This document shows, in pieces, positions 23,466 to 36,600 of a stretch of DNA of 64,000 bases. The number at the start of each line of letters is the position of its first letter. The first letter of the stretch is position 1. Location of the stretch: assembly GCA_025917655.1 (NCBI GenBank), contig CP084610.1:1488001-1552000 (forward strand). The letters run 5' to 3'. The position numbers and the translations under genes were made by a program. Under the pieces are notes generated by a model. That model had not been told where the DNA came from and made no database searches. It saw nothing but the letters and a program-made list of their open reading frames with translations. This DNA comes from Chlorella sorokiniana (taxonomy: Eukaryota; Chlorophyta; Trebouxiophyceae; Chlorellales; Chlorellaceae).

Positions 23466-25531
23466 ATTGTGCGCTGCTGGATTGCTGCTCCCCGGGCGGA
23501 GGCCAGGTTGAGCGGAGAAGACTCGGTGCCTATAGCACTATGCTACGCTGGTTAATCAACTTCACACGAAAACTGCCGAAGTGCACCAGATGGATAGACA
23601 ATGCATGGGCAGTCGCGGTATTGATGGCGGCACCGGCAGCGGCACTGGGATCGGGTGAGCACATTGCAAGTTTGGCATCCAGCAGCATGTGCGCTCATGA
23701 CTGGACAGGAATCCTGCTGTATAGCCCAGCAAATAGTTGAGAGAGAGCTGACGACGATGCACGGAACTTGGTTGCTGTGCTCTGCGTGCACGAAACTTGG
23801 CAACACCCAGCTGCGCATCTTTGCCAATCACTGCTAGCAGGCCACGCACAACAAGTTGAAGGCAATGAGTCACTCCAGCAATACCATCGTGCTCAAAGAG
23901 CATCAGCATATATACATCAACCCCTGCTGTAGCTCTCAAGTGCCTTTGAAAGTATCTGCAAGGTCGGCGTCAGCGGCGGTGCATGCCGCCATTCGGAGGG
24001 TACCCTTGGCGCATGCATTCGGGTGTGTTGCATAGTTCCCTTCATCTTTCAGTCACTGACTTTGCAAATCTATTGGCCACAGCCGGCGCTGCTGACTACG
24101 GTCGAGCAAGCCAAGGCATGATGGGAGGTCACCGAGCAGCCTGATGCTGTCGAGCCTTTTGTGAGTCGCGATGTTGTAAACCCAGATTGAAGAGGTGGTT
24201 CATGAGCTCCGTGGTCTACAGCAGCTGTGTCGCACTCACTGACTGCTGCGGTCACTGGAAGTCAGGCAGGTTTGAGCCGGATGACTGTGTTCGATTTTGT
24301 AGTGCGTCTTATATCCGCCAACATGCATCAGCTCAACAAGTCTCATGTCTCACTGCCCCAGCGACGAATGTGTTGCAGCCAATACTGCTGCCCGCCACCG
24401 CTGCCGCATCAAGCAAGAGCGGGAGCACAATCAATTCCCATCACCCATGCAGCCTTCTGGGAGCTGCACTGGCGCTGGCACATGGCTTCATGCAGCTGTT
24501 GTCTGATATTCCGCAGTCACATAGTTGGTGATTGCTGGTCGTGAGCTGCCCGCATGTGTCAAGAGCCGCTGCCGACGGCGAGAGGAGGAACAGTGCGGCT
24601 CAACTTTGTACGTGCACGTCCATGTTGCATTTTCAAAGATTGCCACACGTGCCACTGAATGAGCTGTCGCAAACAGCGCCTGATATGCATGTGTGCCGCG
24701 TGCATGCGCCGCCGCTCTGCTGTATCCCCCCGCCCGTGCCCGCCGCCGCCGCGCCCCCAAAAAACCATACATACACAGACCTCACGCATCGCCCGCATAT
24801 TTTGCACAACGTAGTCGCCAAACTGTTGCGTTCTCAGGAGACGCGGCATCGCACAACACTCGCTGCTGAGTCGAATGAGCGCACTGGCAGCGGCACAACT
24901 GCGCGGCTCCAAGCCGTTAAGCACCAGCCGGCTCTTATAAAACCCAGCTAATGCTTGCTTTGTAGAAGCTGATGCAGCTGACCGTCTTTGCATGTGACAG
25001 GGGCTGAGTGCCCCCCGGCCGCGCTGCAGCGGGTGGGGCCCGCTGCGGGATTGGAAGGAACTTTGTGGGGGATGTGCGAGGGGCAAGGTGGCACTATCAC
25101 CGCTACCAGAAGAAAGTTAAACAAACAGCGCAGGTCAGACCCGAGCGGCGCCACTTGGCCAGAGTGGTGCTCTGATGGCGCCGCCACGGCCTCACGGTGC
25201 TGCCGCCCACTGGAATGTTGGCAGCTGGACAGCCTTGGCTTCCCCCCGTCCCCTTCGTTCTGACTTACCCCTCTACTCCATTGTCTTGGCACTCAACATT
25301 CGAAGTTGGCCAATTGTAATGCGCAATGTATTGTATGTATGACATCTGCAACACAGGTTTTGCAGGCAGGACAATCCGGGGTGCAACCGCTGGTCAGTCG
25401 CTAGTGCGACCAGGTTTCGGAGGACATAAATTGGCCGTTGATTGCCGGCTTGCGTGCATTCCGCCCTTCTCCTCTCCTTTGCATCGGCCTCGTCTCCTGT
25501 GTGACCCCCTCTCGCACAGGTGTCCCACAGC
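23466..25531. other. Gene-poor 2.1 kb intergenic region
   Basis: Visibly less GC-rich than the rest of the window, with only short ORFs lacking protein-like character or splice-site support. It includes the YchF promoter (left end) and the promoter and leader of the double-psi barrel gene (right end). A TATA-like box lies at 24936-24942. I see no tRNA, repeat or transposon signature. A non-coding transcript is possible but not supported. Confidence 0.5.
24936..24942 (+). promoter_or_regulatory. TATA-like element TATAAAA
   Basis: A good TATA match (CTCTTATAAAACCC context) in the sense orientation for the double-psi barrel gene, about 590 bases before its ATG. If used, the transcript would have a long or spliced leader; an acceptor-like CACAG precedes the ATG at 25532. 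It could instead drive an unannotated short transcript. Confidence 0.35.
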
Positions 25532-26918
25532 ATGTCCCTCCCCAGCCCCCTCCTGGTCCTCTGCGGCCTGCTGGCCATTGCGTCCTCTGCGTTCGCCTAC
25601 AAGGGCGATGGCACGGCCTACTCTGGTGAGCAGTCCTGCCCCATGCCGGTCCCAGCAGTCGGTCAGCATGCGATTTGACTTGGTGATTGCGGCACCATCG
25701 AGCCCCTCTCGCCCGTGGCACCCATGGTCGGGCAGTATGCTATCCGATGGGATTGGCGCGCTGCGCAAACCCGACCCCCGCCTGACACCCTTGCGCCCCT
25801 GCCTGACGCGCTCACCCCTTTGCGCCCGCACCCCTCCGCCGCTGCAGGCTGCGGCGAGCACTCCAAGACTGGCGCCCCCTCTTGCGGGTTGGACAAGAGC
25901 GAGCTCGAGGGGAAGTGGGACTGCTACTATGCTGCCCTGCCCATGGGCTGCGGCGAGATGTCCGGCGGCTGTGGTGGGTTCCCGCCGCAGGAGCTACTTG
26001 CGCGCATCCGCCCGCCCGGGATGCATCCCGTGACTGACTGCAGGTTGGGCACAGCCCAGCGTGTGAATAAATGCACCAAGGAATGCCCTGCCCCCTCCGT
26101 GGCCCCCCTCCACGGTGCAGGCGAGTGCATCCGCGCCTGCGGCGCGGCGGGCTGCGAGATTGTCAAGGTGATTGACACGTGCGCCGGCAGCGGCTGCCCC
26201 TGCGGCAACGTCGACTTCTCCAAGGCCGCGCTGAAGGCCGTCACCGGCTACGAGTGGGACCGCAAGCCGATCACCTGGTGAGCCGAACTGAGCTGCTTTG
26301 CCCCTATGAGGCCTGCTTCCAGGCAGCAGCCCCACGCCTGCATGCATGCCTGTGTGGGCTGCGTGGGCTGCCCTGCACGCCAGCCCCATCCCCCTACCGC
26401 TCCCAACCAACTGCCCCCCCCCCCGCCTGCCTGTTGCAGGGAGTGGGTCGACTCCTGCGATGAGGATGCCGGCGACAGCGTCACCAGCTCCGCCAGGCTG
26501 GCGGCTGATGAGGATGACAGCAAGAAGGATGATGACAAGGCTGACGACGACGACAAGAAGGACAAGGATGATGACAAGGATGACGACGATGACAAGAAGA
26601 AGAAGAAGAAGAATGATGACGACGACGAGGACAAGGAGGAGAAGAAGGTGAGGCCAGCTGGGCGCTGGGATGGGCTGCATCAGCCTCCTGGGTTGCATGG
26701 CTGTTGCGGTGGCTGGGTTGTACTCTCGCTGTGCAGCTTGTGGCGTGTTTTGACTCCAGCTGGGTCAACACTTCTGCTTCCCTTCCCCCTCCTGTCCGTT
26801 GCAGAAGCGCCGGAAGAACCGCAAGGGCCGCAAGAACAAGAAGAACCGCAAGGGCCGCAAGAACAGGAACAACGACCGCCGCCTCATGACCGCGATGGCC
26901 GGCCCCATGGACGCCTGA
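25532..26918 (+). CDS. Secreted double-psi beta-barrel (expansin/barwin-like) protein with polyampholyte tail
   Basis: Four exons (25532-25625, 25848-26277, 26440-26647, 26805-26918) join in phase to 281 aa with no frame slip. The signal peptide is LLVLCGLLAIASSAFA. A Cys-rich domain follows: GDGTAYSGCGEHSKTGAPSC, then CTKECPAP, CIRACGAAGCEIVKVIDTCA and CGNVDFSKAALKAVTGYEWD, then ITWEWVDSCDE. That is a DPBB pattern (conserved DTC and the NVDFS strand-helix) as in expansins, barwin and RlpA. Exon 3 ends in long Asp and Lys blocks (about 26509-26647). Exon 4 switches abruptly to Lys/Arg/Asn/Gly with an exact 9-residue repeat (KNRKGRKNK). DPBB proteins bind or loosen wall polysaccharides; a wall role is inference. 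No family I know carries this tail. Confidence 0.75.
26814..26864 (+). repeat. Exact 24-nt coding repeat, period 27 nt
   Basis: Bases 26814-26837 and 26841-26864 are identical and encode KNRKGRKN twice, separated by one Lys codon, within the last exon of the double-psi barrel gene. Identity at the DNA level points to recent duplication. Confidence 0.85.
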
Positions 26919-27616
26919 GCTCTTGTTGCGTGCAGCCGGGCGCCCATGAGCGCTGGTTCCCCACCCTTCTCACGCCCAGCTACCCCCTCTACTCTAGCTC
27001 CTTTCTTCCTCGTGATTCCCCAGTGCAGCCTGTCAGCCGTCCGTCCGCCATGTGTGTGTAGTCTGCAGCCCACCATATTGCCACCTCTGCAGCCTCCTTA
27101 GCCTCAGGCCTGTTGTAGGTGCATCCCTCGTATATCTTTTGTACCGCCACCACCCCTGCCATTTTATCTCTCTCGGCGCCCACCGCTCCTTGTTGCTTGA
27201 GTGCTGACTGCCCTGCCCACCAAGCCTGCGCTGCCTTACGCCCCTTTTTAGGCGTGCATGTGTGCATATGCGAGCCCCCATTGCCCGGCCGTCACACGCA
27301 CTTGCCTGTGCACACATCGCGCCCCCGCCGCGCAGGCTTTCATAAGCTCACTTGATCTCTGATCCTGTGTCCCTGCCAAAACTACTTGCCCGTACCTGTC
27401 ACCCCTGCCTATTGGCCGTTAGATCTACCCCACTTCCTACAATTCTTCCTCTTCTTTCTTTTCATGTACTGCATCTGGCGTAAGAGTAAGAGCGACCCTG
27501 AAATTTACAAGGCAGACCACCTGGTAGCTCACCAGGAAGACAACGAGAGGGTGATTGCATATCAAGCTGCATGCAAACTGATGGCACCACTGCTACCCAT
27601 CATGCCGCCCGGCACA
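26919..27616. other. Convergent 3' region of the DPBB gene and the SET-domain gene
   Basis: About 700 bases with no supported gene. The first part is pyrimidine-rich 3' UTR-like sequence. On the minus strand TGTAA occurs at 27509-27505, 108 nt past the SET-gene stop, a likely poly(A) signal. Confidence 0.5.
27505..27509 (-). terminator. Putative poly(A) signal TGTAA of the SET-domain gene
   Basis: TGTAA on the minus strand, 108 nt after the TGA at 27617-27619. Confidence 0.5.
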
Positions 27617-30600
27617 TCACCCCTGCGGCTGGCGCGGCGGGCGGAACGGCTTGAGCTCCGAGGCGCGCACCCACACGCCGGCCCAGGAGGGCGGCCGCTC
27701 GTTGACGCGGCCGCGGCAGTTTGCGGCGCCGCAGTTGCAGGGCAGTTGCTCCTCGCCGCAGAAGCGGTAGTCATACGTCAGCTCCTCGTGCACCTGGTGG
27801 TGAGCATGAGGGTGTGTGTGTGTGTGTGTGTGTGTGTGGTGGTGGTGGGGGGTCCAAGTGTGTGTGTGTGCTGGAACTAAGCCACTGCATTGGCTGCAGC
27901 TGGGCAGGGCGGGCAGGGGCGGCAGAGCCCGGGCTGCCAGGCGGCGCCCCCACCAGCCCACCTTGATGTCCCGCCTTGCGAAAATCACGACGTGGTCGAC
28001 CACCCGCCCGCCCGGCTCGGTGATGCTGCAGGCGAAAGGGGAGGGGAGGGGAGGCAGGCGGGTGAGCGGCGGCGGGCGGAGCAGCCGGGCAGGGCATCGG
28101 CTGGGCGCCGAGCCAGCAGTGGCTTGCGAGGAGGTCAACTCAGTCTCCCCGCGCGCCCCCTTCTTCTTACGAGATGGTGCGGGAGTAGCAGTTTGGGTCG
28201 CACGAATGGTTGAGCATGTGGGCCAGGTTGCCCGCGCGGGTGGCGTCCACGCACAGCGCCTCTGCAGCGAGGGCAGGAGCGGGCAGGTACGCGGCCGGGT
28301 GACCTGGGTGATGGCGGTTGCTGGGGCGGGGGAGGCGCTGCTTGCGTCGTGGCGAGCGAGGATGAGCCGCGGCTTGAGCTAGGAAGCGGGCTGGAGCAGG
28401 GACCGCGCAGCAGGGACCCCCCACCCCCACCCCCACACACACACACCACCACCACTACTAACATCACCCCCTCCAAAAACAAACGAGGCTCACGGTTGAG
28501 GCGGAAGACGTAGGTGCCGGCCCCGACCATGTCGTTGTACACGCGCCGCTCCCTGCGGTGGGGCACAGAAGCAAAGGGCGGGGGGTTGGGGGTTGGGGGC
28601 AGAGGGTTTGAGCAAAGAGGATGGTGGAAAAATGGGGGTGGGTGGGGTGAGGTTCAGACAGAGAGGGAGGAACGCCTGGCTAGCACATTGAAGAAGATCG
28701 GCGGCGAGCGAGGTGCCACAGCGGCGGCTGGTACAAGCAGCGGTGAGCCGCCAGCAGCAGCCTGCGGCTGGCAGCTCCCACAGGTCAACCGCCAGCGGCA
28801 GGACTAGGCTGCCCACCACGCCTGGCCCAGGCTTGCCTGAGGTCTGACACGGAGGGCCGCACCAGCTCCCCCACATACTCAATCACCATGTCGTCTGCGG
28901 GGGGGGCCGGGGGCGAGGATTTGTTGAAGAACAGCAGGGAAACAGTCTTTGGGCCAGGGCAGGCCGGGGCAGAGGCCACTGCTGGTGCACGCGCGCTGGG
29001 CGGGGGAGGCGGCGGCGGGGGCTCACGTGCCGCGTGCCGCTGCTTGGCAAACGCGCCCCAGCCGTGGATGCCGCTCTTGCCGATCGTCACGCGCAGGCCC
29101 AGGCTGGCCGCCATCTCGCGGTAGCGGTCGGCGTCCGACTTGAGCGAGCGGAGGGGGAGGCCAGCAGGCGCGCCTGGCCCGCAAGGGGGCTCCCCGGCTG
29201 CTCCTCCTCGCCGCCACAGGGCGGGCACCTCGGGCGGCCAGCTGCTGCAGGGCGGCCGGCGCTGCCTCCGCCCAGCGGCGCAGCGCCAGCCCGTCCGAGG
29301 GCTGCAGCGGGCGGCGCCGCGAGGGCGGCGCTGCACCGGGCTCCTGCCGCAGCGGGCCCCCTCCAGGTAGGGCCGGCTGGCGATGAAGAGGCGCTTGGCC
29401 TCGGCGGCGGCGACGGCCTCAGGGGCGCGCTGGCCCCGCCGCGCTGCATGGCTGAAGGGCACAGCGCGGCTGCAGCCGTAGCGATGCTCCAAGGGGTCGG
29501 CGGCGCCGCCGCCTGGCCCAGCAGCTGCGGAGGCGCCGCTGCCGCTGTCAGGCCCCGCCCACGACTGCTGCCGCGACGGCTGCTGCAGCTGCTGCGGCTG
29601 CTGCTGCGGCTGGCTGGCCTGCGGCGCAGGCCCCAGCCCCGCGCCCGCCGCCAGCAGCGCTGGCAGCGGCGCCGGCTGGTGCTCCCCTCTGTGCTTGTGG
29701 CAGAAGGACACCAGGCGCACGCGGCCCACCAGCGTGCCCTCCTGCCGCTTGTGGGCCCGCCGCCGCGACCGCTTGCCGCTTGCCGCGGGCGAGCCGCCGA
29801 AGCCTCGCCTGCAGGGACGGCAGGCAGCAGCTGCTGAAGCCGCGCAGCCAGCCCTGCAGCGTGCATGCTTGTCGCCCGGCTTGCACAATGGACAGACGCT
29901 CGCAGCCACCGATGCCAGCCATGCAGCCACGCTGCGCACTCGCGGTCCCGCATGCCCCCCTCCAACTCACTCTTGCCGCTGCCGTTTGGCGCCGTCGCGT
30001 CGTTCTCGTCGCAGCTGCCCTCCCGGGGCCCCTGCTGCTGCTGAGCACGCTGCGGCGGCGCCTCCCCCGCCTCTCCCTCCCCACTCTCATCAGCCTCGGA
30101 CTCTCCGTCCGACTCCATTTGCAGCTGCAGCAGGACCAACACAGCGGCCGGCGTGACGCTTGGCGGCAGCAAAGCGGCAGAGCTGCTTGCATCCGACTGG
30201 GAGGGGTGTGTGGAGGCACAATGCGGCAGACAGCGGGCAGCAAGGCGCTGCAAGCTCGGCGGCACTGGCAGGCAGCAGGCTGCAGTGGCGCCTGGCCCCT
30301 GGCGCGCAGCCTGTCCCCTGCAGCGTCACCCACCTCCATCCTCCACCCCGCCTGCCGCGCGCACAGCGGGTGGTAGCCGGCGTAGCAGCGGGGCTCGCAG
30401 CACTGCGTGCAAGCGCCGTGCTGCTGGCGGCACAGCTGGCAGGTGAGCTGGAAGCGGGAGCGGTGCACCTGAGGGTGAAGGAGGGTGGGGGTGGAGGGGA
30501 TTACAGAGTGGTGTAGCTGCTGGGTGTGTGGATGGAGGCCTTAACAGTGTGTGAGGCGGGGGAGCCATGTTGAACAGGGGCAGCCATGTGTGTATGGGGT

Positions 30601-33600
30601 GTTTGTCTGTAAGTGGGTGCATATGTGGGGGCCGGGAGGGGGCCTGCGCTGCAGGGGCCGATGTACCCAGGGCTGCTGAGTTCCAAGACGCTGCTTGCGT
30701 GCCTGCCTGCCGTTCTTGCCGCTACGTGCCGCCCCACAGCGGCAGAGGCCGCCTGGCCTGCCTTGCAATGGCTGCAGGGTGCATGCCGCGCCCAGCCCTG
30801 CCCGCCCTGCCCACCTGCGGCAGCCCGCGCACCAACCCCAGGAGGGGGGCTGGCTGGCATCTGGGTCCAGGCACGTCTCGGGCAGCCACAGCGCGCAGGC
30901 GGGGTGGGCCCAGCGCGCGCAGCAGGTGCGCTTGAGCGCGCCCCCGCCACGGGGCACAGCGCGCAGGGCGGCGGCGCGGCGAGCCCCAGCGAGCAGACGT
31001 CGCAGAGCCAGAGGGCGCCGTGCGGGCGTGCCGCACGCCGTAGCAGCTCATGTGCACGAAGATGCGGCACTTGTTGCACTGCGGCGCAAAGGAAGCATTG
31101 AAGGCGAGGGAACGGCGGGGTTGGGGGTGAGGAGCAGGTTGGACAGGCAGCTGGGGCTGGGGGCAGCGGGGCGAGGCGGGGCAGCTCTGTGCACCAGAGG
31201 GCCGCTCATGCCAGCTGCTGCACAAGCCTTGCCAGACGCTGCTATGCCAAGCTAGCCAGGCTCCTTCCCACCCAGGACTGCCATGCCCACCCCACCCCCA
31301 GCGCTCTTCTGCATCAAGCCGCTATGCTCAACACAACACACGCACATGCGACAGCGGTGGAATCCCCACCAATCCTCGCAACCCCCCAATCCCCCTGCAC
31401 CTGCACAATCGTGTCCTCCTCGTCTTCGTCCTCCTCGTTGCACACGTGGCACACTCCGCCGTCCCTGCACGCCACGCGCCGCGGCGAGGGCGAAGCGTGA
31501 AGCGCGGGGGTACCTGGGCTGGTCGTGGCAGCCACGCATGCGTGGGCCTGCCAGGCCCCAGGCACTACCCTGTACGACGCCGAAGGGAAGCAGAGGCCAG
31601 CCCGCCTCCCCGCGCACCTGAGGGCCAGGGGCACCGCCTGCACGCCCTCTGGCAGACGCTGCATGCGTGCCTCGCAGGCCAGCCTCTCCCGCAGCTCCCG
31701 CGCGTCCTGCGGTGGGGGCGGCGGCAGGGGCGGCAGCGGCGCTCGGTGCGGCGCGCCAGCGGGCAAGCAGGCCCAGCCAGCAGGCGCCAGATCAGCACAG
31801 GGGCGTGTGCTCCAGCGCCGCCAGCCGGCCAAGGTGGGGCCGCTGCTGCTGCAGAGCCCTGGGGGCAAAGCACGGGCTCTGCCTGGCCCCGCCTCTCCCG
31901 CAGGCGCCTGCTATTGCACATGTGCGCACAACCCTGCCTCCCTTCTTCCCCCTCTTATCCCTAATATAACGGGCGCGGGCGCGCCCCCCGCGCTCTCCCT
32001 GAGGCTCACCAGCTGCGGCGCCGCCAGCTGCGTGCCCTCGGGCCAGCCGCAGTAGCGGTCGCAGCGCTGCGCGCCGGGCAGGCGCTCCAGGGCGCGCTGC
32101 ACGCGGGGCGCCGACAGCCCAAACATCTGCTCCCCGCACAGGCCCAGGCTGCGCGCCCCGCCCGCCGCGTCGCCGGCGTAAAGGGCCTGCCAGGCGCGGG
32201 TGGCACTGGGGCCCTCCACAGGGGGCAGCCGCGGGGCTGGACCCTGTTCGACGGGGTGAGAGGGGGTTGGGGGCCGGGGGTGGGGGCTGGGGGCAGGGGG
32301 GCAGGCAGTCGCTGACGCGGCTGCAGGCACGCGTGCGGCAGCATGAGGAGGCAGGGCAGCTGCTGCGGCCCAGGCCCAGCGCCCGCCATTACTGCCCCCC
32401 CCTCATACCCTCCACCCCCCCGCCCCCCGGCGCCTCACCTGAACAGCGGTCCCGACTGGTCCGGGGCCCACAGAATCTCCATGAGGTGCGGCACCGCCTT
32501 CTTTGCTGACGCAGGCGTGGCTGCAGACGGGCACAATGGGCAGGGAGGGGCGGCAGCGGCGGCACCTCATCAGCAGCCGGCAGCAGCAGCAGCAAGCACA
32601 GAGCAGGAGGCCAGGAGCTGCAGTTTGTGCCGCTTGGTGGCGGCGGGCTGGCCAACAGGCGGGCGGGCAAGGGAAACAGCAAAGGCTGGGAGCGGGGCGG
32701 GGGGTTCTCACCAGTGACGCGAGTGGCTCGGTAGCCGGGCGGATAGATGTACTTTTCGTTGTGGAACGCGGGATGCAGCCACTCCACCTCCCCCAGGCAC
32801 TCGACTGCGGCAGCAGCGGGAGTTGCGTGCGTGGCGGAATGTGGTGAAAGAAGCGCGAGCAAAGATGCCATGCGGTACTGCCTCTCAACAAGGAGCTCCA
32901 AGAGACGGCTCAAAGGGCGCTGGCACGCGTCAAGCATCGCGCGGGGCGCTGAGAACGAGGCTGCCCACCCGTCAAACTGGCGTTGAGCTGGGCCGGCAGG
33001 CTGTCGGGCGAGATCTCGCCGCCCGCCGTCGCCTTGGCCTTGGCCCGCCGCTTAGCCGCAGGCTTTGCCGCCGCAGCGTACTCGCCCTCCTCCTCCCCAT
33101 CCTCTCCCTCTGCCGCAGTCAAGCCACGCAGCAAGCAAGCAGCGGGCAGTTCAGTTAACGTAACGGAAGGCAGGCAGGAAGCAGCAGCGACAGGGAGGGC
33201 GATGCGAAGCGACACGCCCCGCCAGCTGCTCGTCAGCCACCGCACCTTCGTCGCCCAGCCCCAGCCCGTCGTTGTGGCGCGGCAGCATGACGGGCGGCAG
33301 GTTTCCGTCCTGCAGGGCGCACAGCGGAAGGTGCAGCGCAGCGGCGTGCGGTCAATGTCGGACTGGTAGCAAGCAGCGGGCTGCGGCGGCGCCGCCGGCA
33401 GCGACTGCATGGTGGCAGGGCCGCAGAGTCGAGGCGGCCAGCGGGGCGGCGCCTGAGAGGCTGTGCAGGCGGGTGGAAGCTGAGGGGGCCGCCAGGAGGC
33501 ACCGGACCGGGGGCAGCAGGGCAGCGGTACAGGCGGTAACGGGGCGGCACCTGCAGGTAGTCGGCCACCTCCCGGAATGCTCGCCGCAGCTCGTTCAAGC

Positions 33601-36600
33601 GTCGCCCACTGCGCGCATTTGGAGCAGGGTGTGGTGGGGGCGGGGAGCGGGAGGGGGTGCCCGTCAGACGGGGACCATGTCCGGAGTGAAAATTGTTGAG
33701 GGGGAGGGATGGGTTTGAGGGGTAGCAGGGCTGCATTGGGTGGAGAGGTGGGGATGAGGCGGAGGTCGCCACAAGTTCCCCGCCAGGACCAGGTGCAGCG
33801 CAGCTGCGGGGGTGTGGCGGGAGGCCTGATGGGGGTGCCTTGCCCAGGCCGCGCCCTGCCCCCCCCAGCGCTCTCACCCAGCAGGGTTGTGGTGCCCCAG
33901 CTCAAGGCCCTCCAGGAACGGGGTGAAGGCGCGGCTGCCCGCCGCCCGTCGCCCGACCGCGCATCCGCCAGCACTGCGCTCGGGAGGCGGGGAGAGTGGG
34001 CGGTCGGGGGAGGCTCCTGTCTGAGGACCGCCCCTGAGAGGCGGGGTGCCCTGCTGCCAGACAGGCTCCAGCCTGCCTCGCCTCGACTTGCCAGCAGCCC
34101 TCCCACACACACACACACACACACACATCCCCTCCCATTCCCCCTGTGCACCTGCAGTCGTATTAAGCGCCTGCACCTCGCCGCTCCCAAAGTACTGGAT
34201 GGCCAGGTAGCCAGGGCCCTTAAAGGCGGTGGCTGCAGCGGCGCACGGCCACGGGGCGCCTCAGCAGCAGCGGTGGCAGCGGCGGCGCATGGCATGGGGG
34301 CGCCACAGCAGCAGGGGTGGCAGCAGCAGCGGCAGAGCCGGCACAGGCGGCGGCCACGGGCGGCAGCCAGGTGTCAGAGCTGGGGCAGCGGGGGCTGTGT
34401 GTGTATGTGTGGGTGGGGGTGGTTGGGGGCGCAGCTGGGCGCCCACCAGAGAGGCCGCGGTGGATGCCTTCCTCCCGTGTGATGCACAGGCAGGGCCAGT
34501 GGGGGTACCCCGCGGCCCGGGCCCAGGCCACCTCTCCAGGGAGCACCGCGGGACCGTCGCTGCCCTGCACGCCCCCAGCCCGCCTCCAATACGGTCCTGG
34601 AGCGAGCCCGCCGGCGGCTGCAGCGCGTCGTGCTGTCGCGGGGGCGCCTTCCCAAGACCCCGCCGCGGTGGGAGGGGTGGATGCGGGGCGGGCTGCACCC
34701 TGCACCCCCGCCTGTCCCGCCTGTCCCGCCTCCTGCTCCCGTCCCGCCTCCTGCTCTCGTCCAGCCTCCTGCTGCACCTGGCTGGCGCCGCTGCCTTGGC
34801 GGTGAGCACTTTGCATCTGGCCGCCCGGCGACTCCCCCACCCCGTCGTTCACCGAAGCGGAGCCCTGGCGCTTGCGCTTGGCCTGCTTGCCCCGCAGGAG
34901 CGCCTCCAGGAAGGCTTTCACATCTGGAGGGAAGCGCAGCTGCCTGCGCGGGGGATGATGAAGCGAGCGGCGGGGTCAATACGCAGCGCACGTCTGCATG
35001 CACAGCAGCAGATTGCACAGCACGGAAACGTGCCGCACAGAAGCCACTTCTCCTCGCACGCAGCGCAGCCGCCGCCAGCGGGCAGCAAGGTGTCTGTTGC
35101 ATGCAGCCCACCTCAGCTGCGCCATCAGCTGCTCGTCCTGCTCGTACCCAGCCTCCTCCAGCAGCGGCGGGGTGCGCGCCTGCAGGCGCAGGCATCCGTG
35201 GGCGCGCAGCGGGCACAGCGGGCGCAGCAGGCGCAGCGCAGGACAGCCTGGCGCCCAAGCAGCTGCGGCGGAAGGCGCGATGCCGGCGCTGCCGCGCTGC
35301 ACCTCGCCCCCTGCTGCGAGCGTGTGCACGCACCACGTGCGGCACGCCCCTCCGCCCTACCCAAGCACTCACACCCACAGCCGGTCGCACACAACAGCAG
35401 GGCGGGGCTGGACGGTGGCACCTCCCGCTCCCCCAGGCGCCGCCCACCTTGCTCAGCCGGAGGGCCGCCACCAGCTTCACCAGATCCTTGCCCACCACCG
35501 CCTGCGCCCTGCTGAGCCTGCTGAGCGTGAGCCCCGGCGCGGCGGCGCCGCCCCACTGCAGCTGCACGGCAGGCGGCGGCGGGCAGGGGGTGGGCGAGGG
35601 CGGGGGGCCGGGCGCAACAGGGGGTCAGGCAAAGAGCCGCCACGGCTGCAACCCTCAGACCCCCTGCTGCTGCTGTCACGCACCCTGAAGCCGTAGGTCG
35701 GCCCTGCAGCGCCCTGGGTGCAGTGCACGCCCTTCAGCTCCGTGTCGGGTGGCAGCAGCTCCGCCAGGGCCAGGCCGCGTGCCACGCTGGGCGGCAGGCC
35801 GCCGTCGCCGCAGCCGCCGCTGCTGCCCGAGCCGGCGGCGAGGCCAGCCGCCCCAGCCCCTGTGCTCCTGCAGGGGTTGTCGCCCGCTGGAGGAGGAGCC
35901 GCCGCCGCCGCCGAGCGCGAGCCGCTGCGTGAGGCCCAGCGCGGTCGACGCGGCGATGGCGGCGGCCTCTGCCACGTCGCGCTCCTGGGCCGCCTCCTCC
36001 ACCTCTCGCGCTCGGCGGCGCAGGTCCGCCGCCGCCTTGCGGTGCTGCGGCTGCTGAGCGAGGTCCCTCAGCTGCTTGGCCAGGCGCACCAGGCTGGCGC
36101 AGGTGGGCGGCTGCAGCCGCTCGCCGGGCGCAGCAGCAGGCGCACGCGCTCCAGCGCCAGCACCGCCTCCTCACGCTCGCCGTCGGCGTAGAGCACCTGC
36201 GCGGATCACTTGCTCACATGCTTTTAATTTCAGCGCGTCGTTGATGAAGCCTTTCCAAAGACACGAATTTCCAGAAGGGGAGAGGGGGCAGCGGCGGTTG
36301 AGCGAGCGAGGGTGAAGCAGCGCTGCGGGCGGCGCGTGCAGCCCTGCAGCGGCGGGGAATGCAACGTTCCGCGCTGCAGGTGGCTGCAGGCACCCGCGCT
36401 CTGTTACGCACGCCTGCGGGCCCCCCAGCCCCCACCGTGTGCTCCTTTGTCTCCCGGTTGTAGGCCTTCACCTCCCCAAGGTACCAAGCATCGTCCCCGG
36501 GCCAGTAGATGCGAACGGTGCGGCCCACCAGCATGGCCGGCGCCACCGCCGTCGCCACGTCCACTTCCAGGAACAGCTGGCGGTGGTCTGCCGCACCGCG

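Noticed and set aside
24250-24320. Possible tRNA, because of a GTTCGATT stretch
   Set aside because: No matching acceptor stem, D-arm or anticodon arm could be formed around it by eye.
25973-26042. A 70-base intron inside the second exon of the double-psi barrel gene (GTGGGT...CTGCAG)
   Set aside because: Splicing it would break the frame at once with a TGA; the contiguous exon stays open and in phase with both neighbours.
26509-26647. Acidic/Lys block as a mere low-complexity DNA repeat (GAT/AAG satellite)
   Set aside because: It is in frame with a signal-peptide protein, bounded by good splice sites, and uses mixed GAC/GAT and AAG codons.
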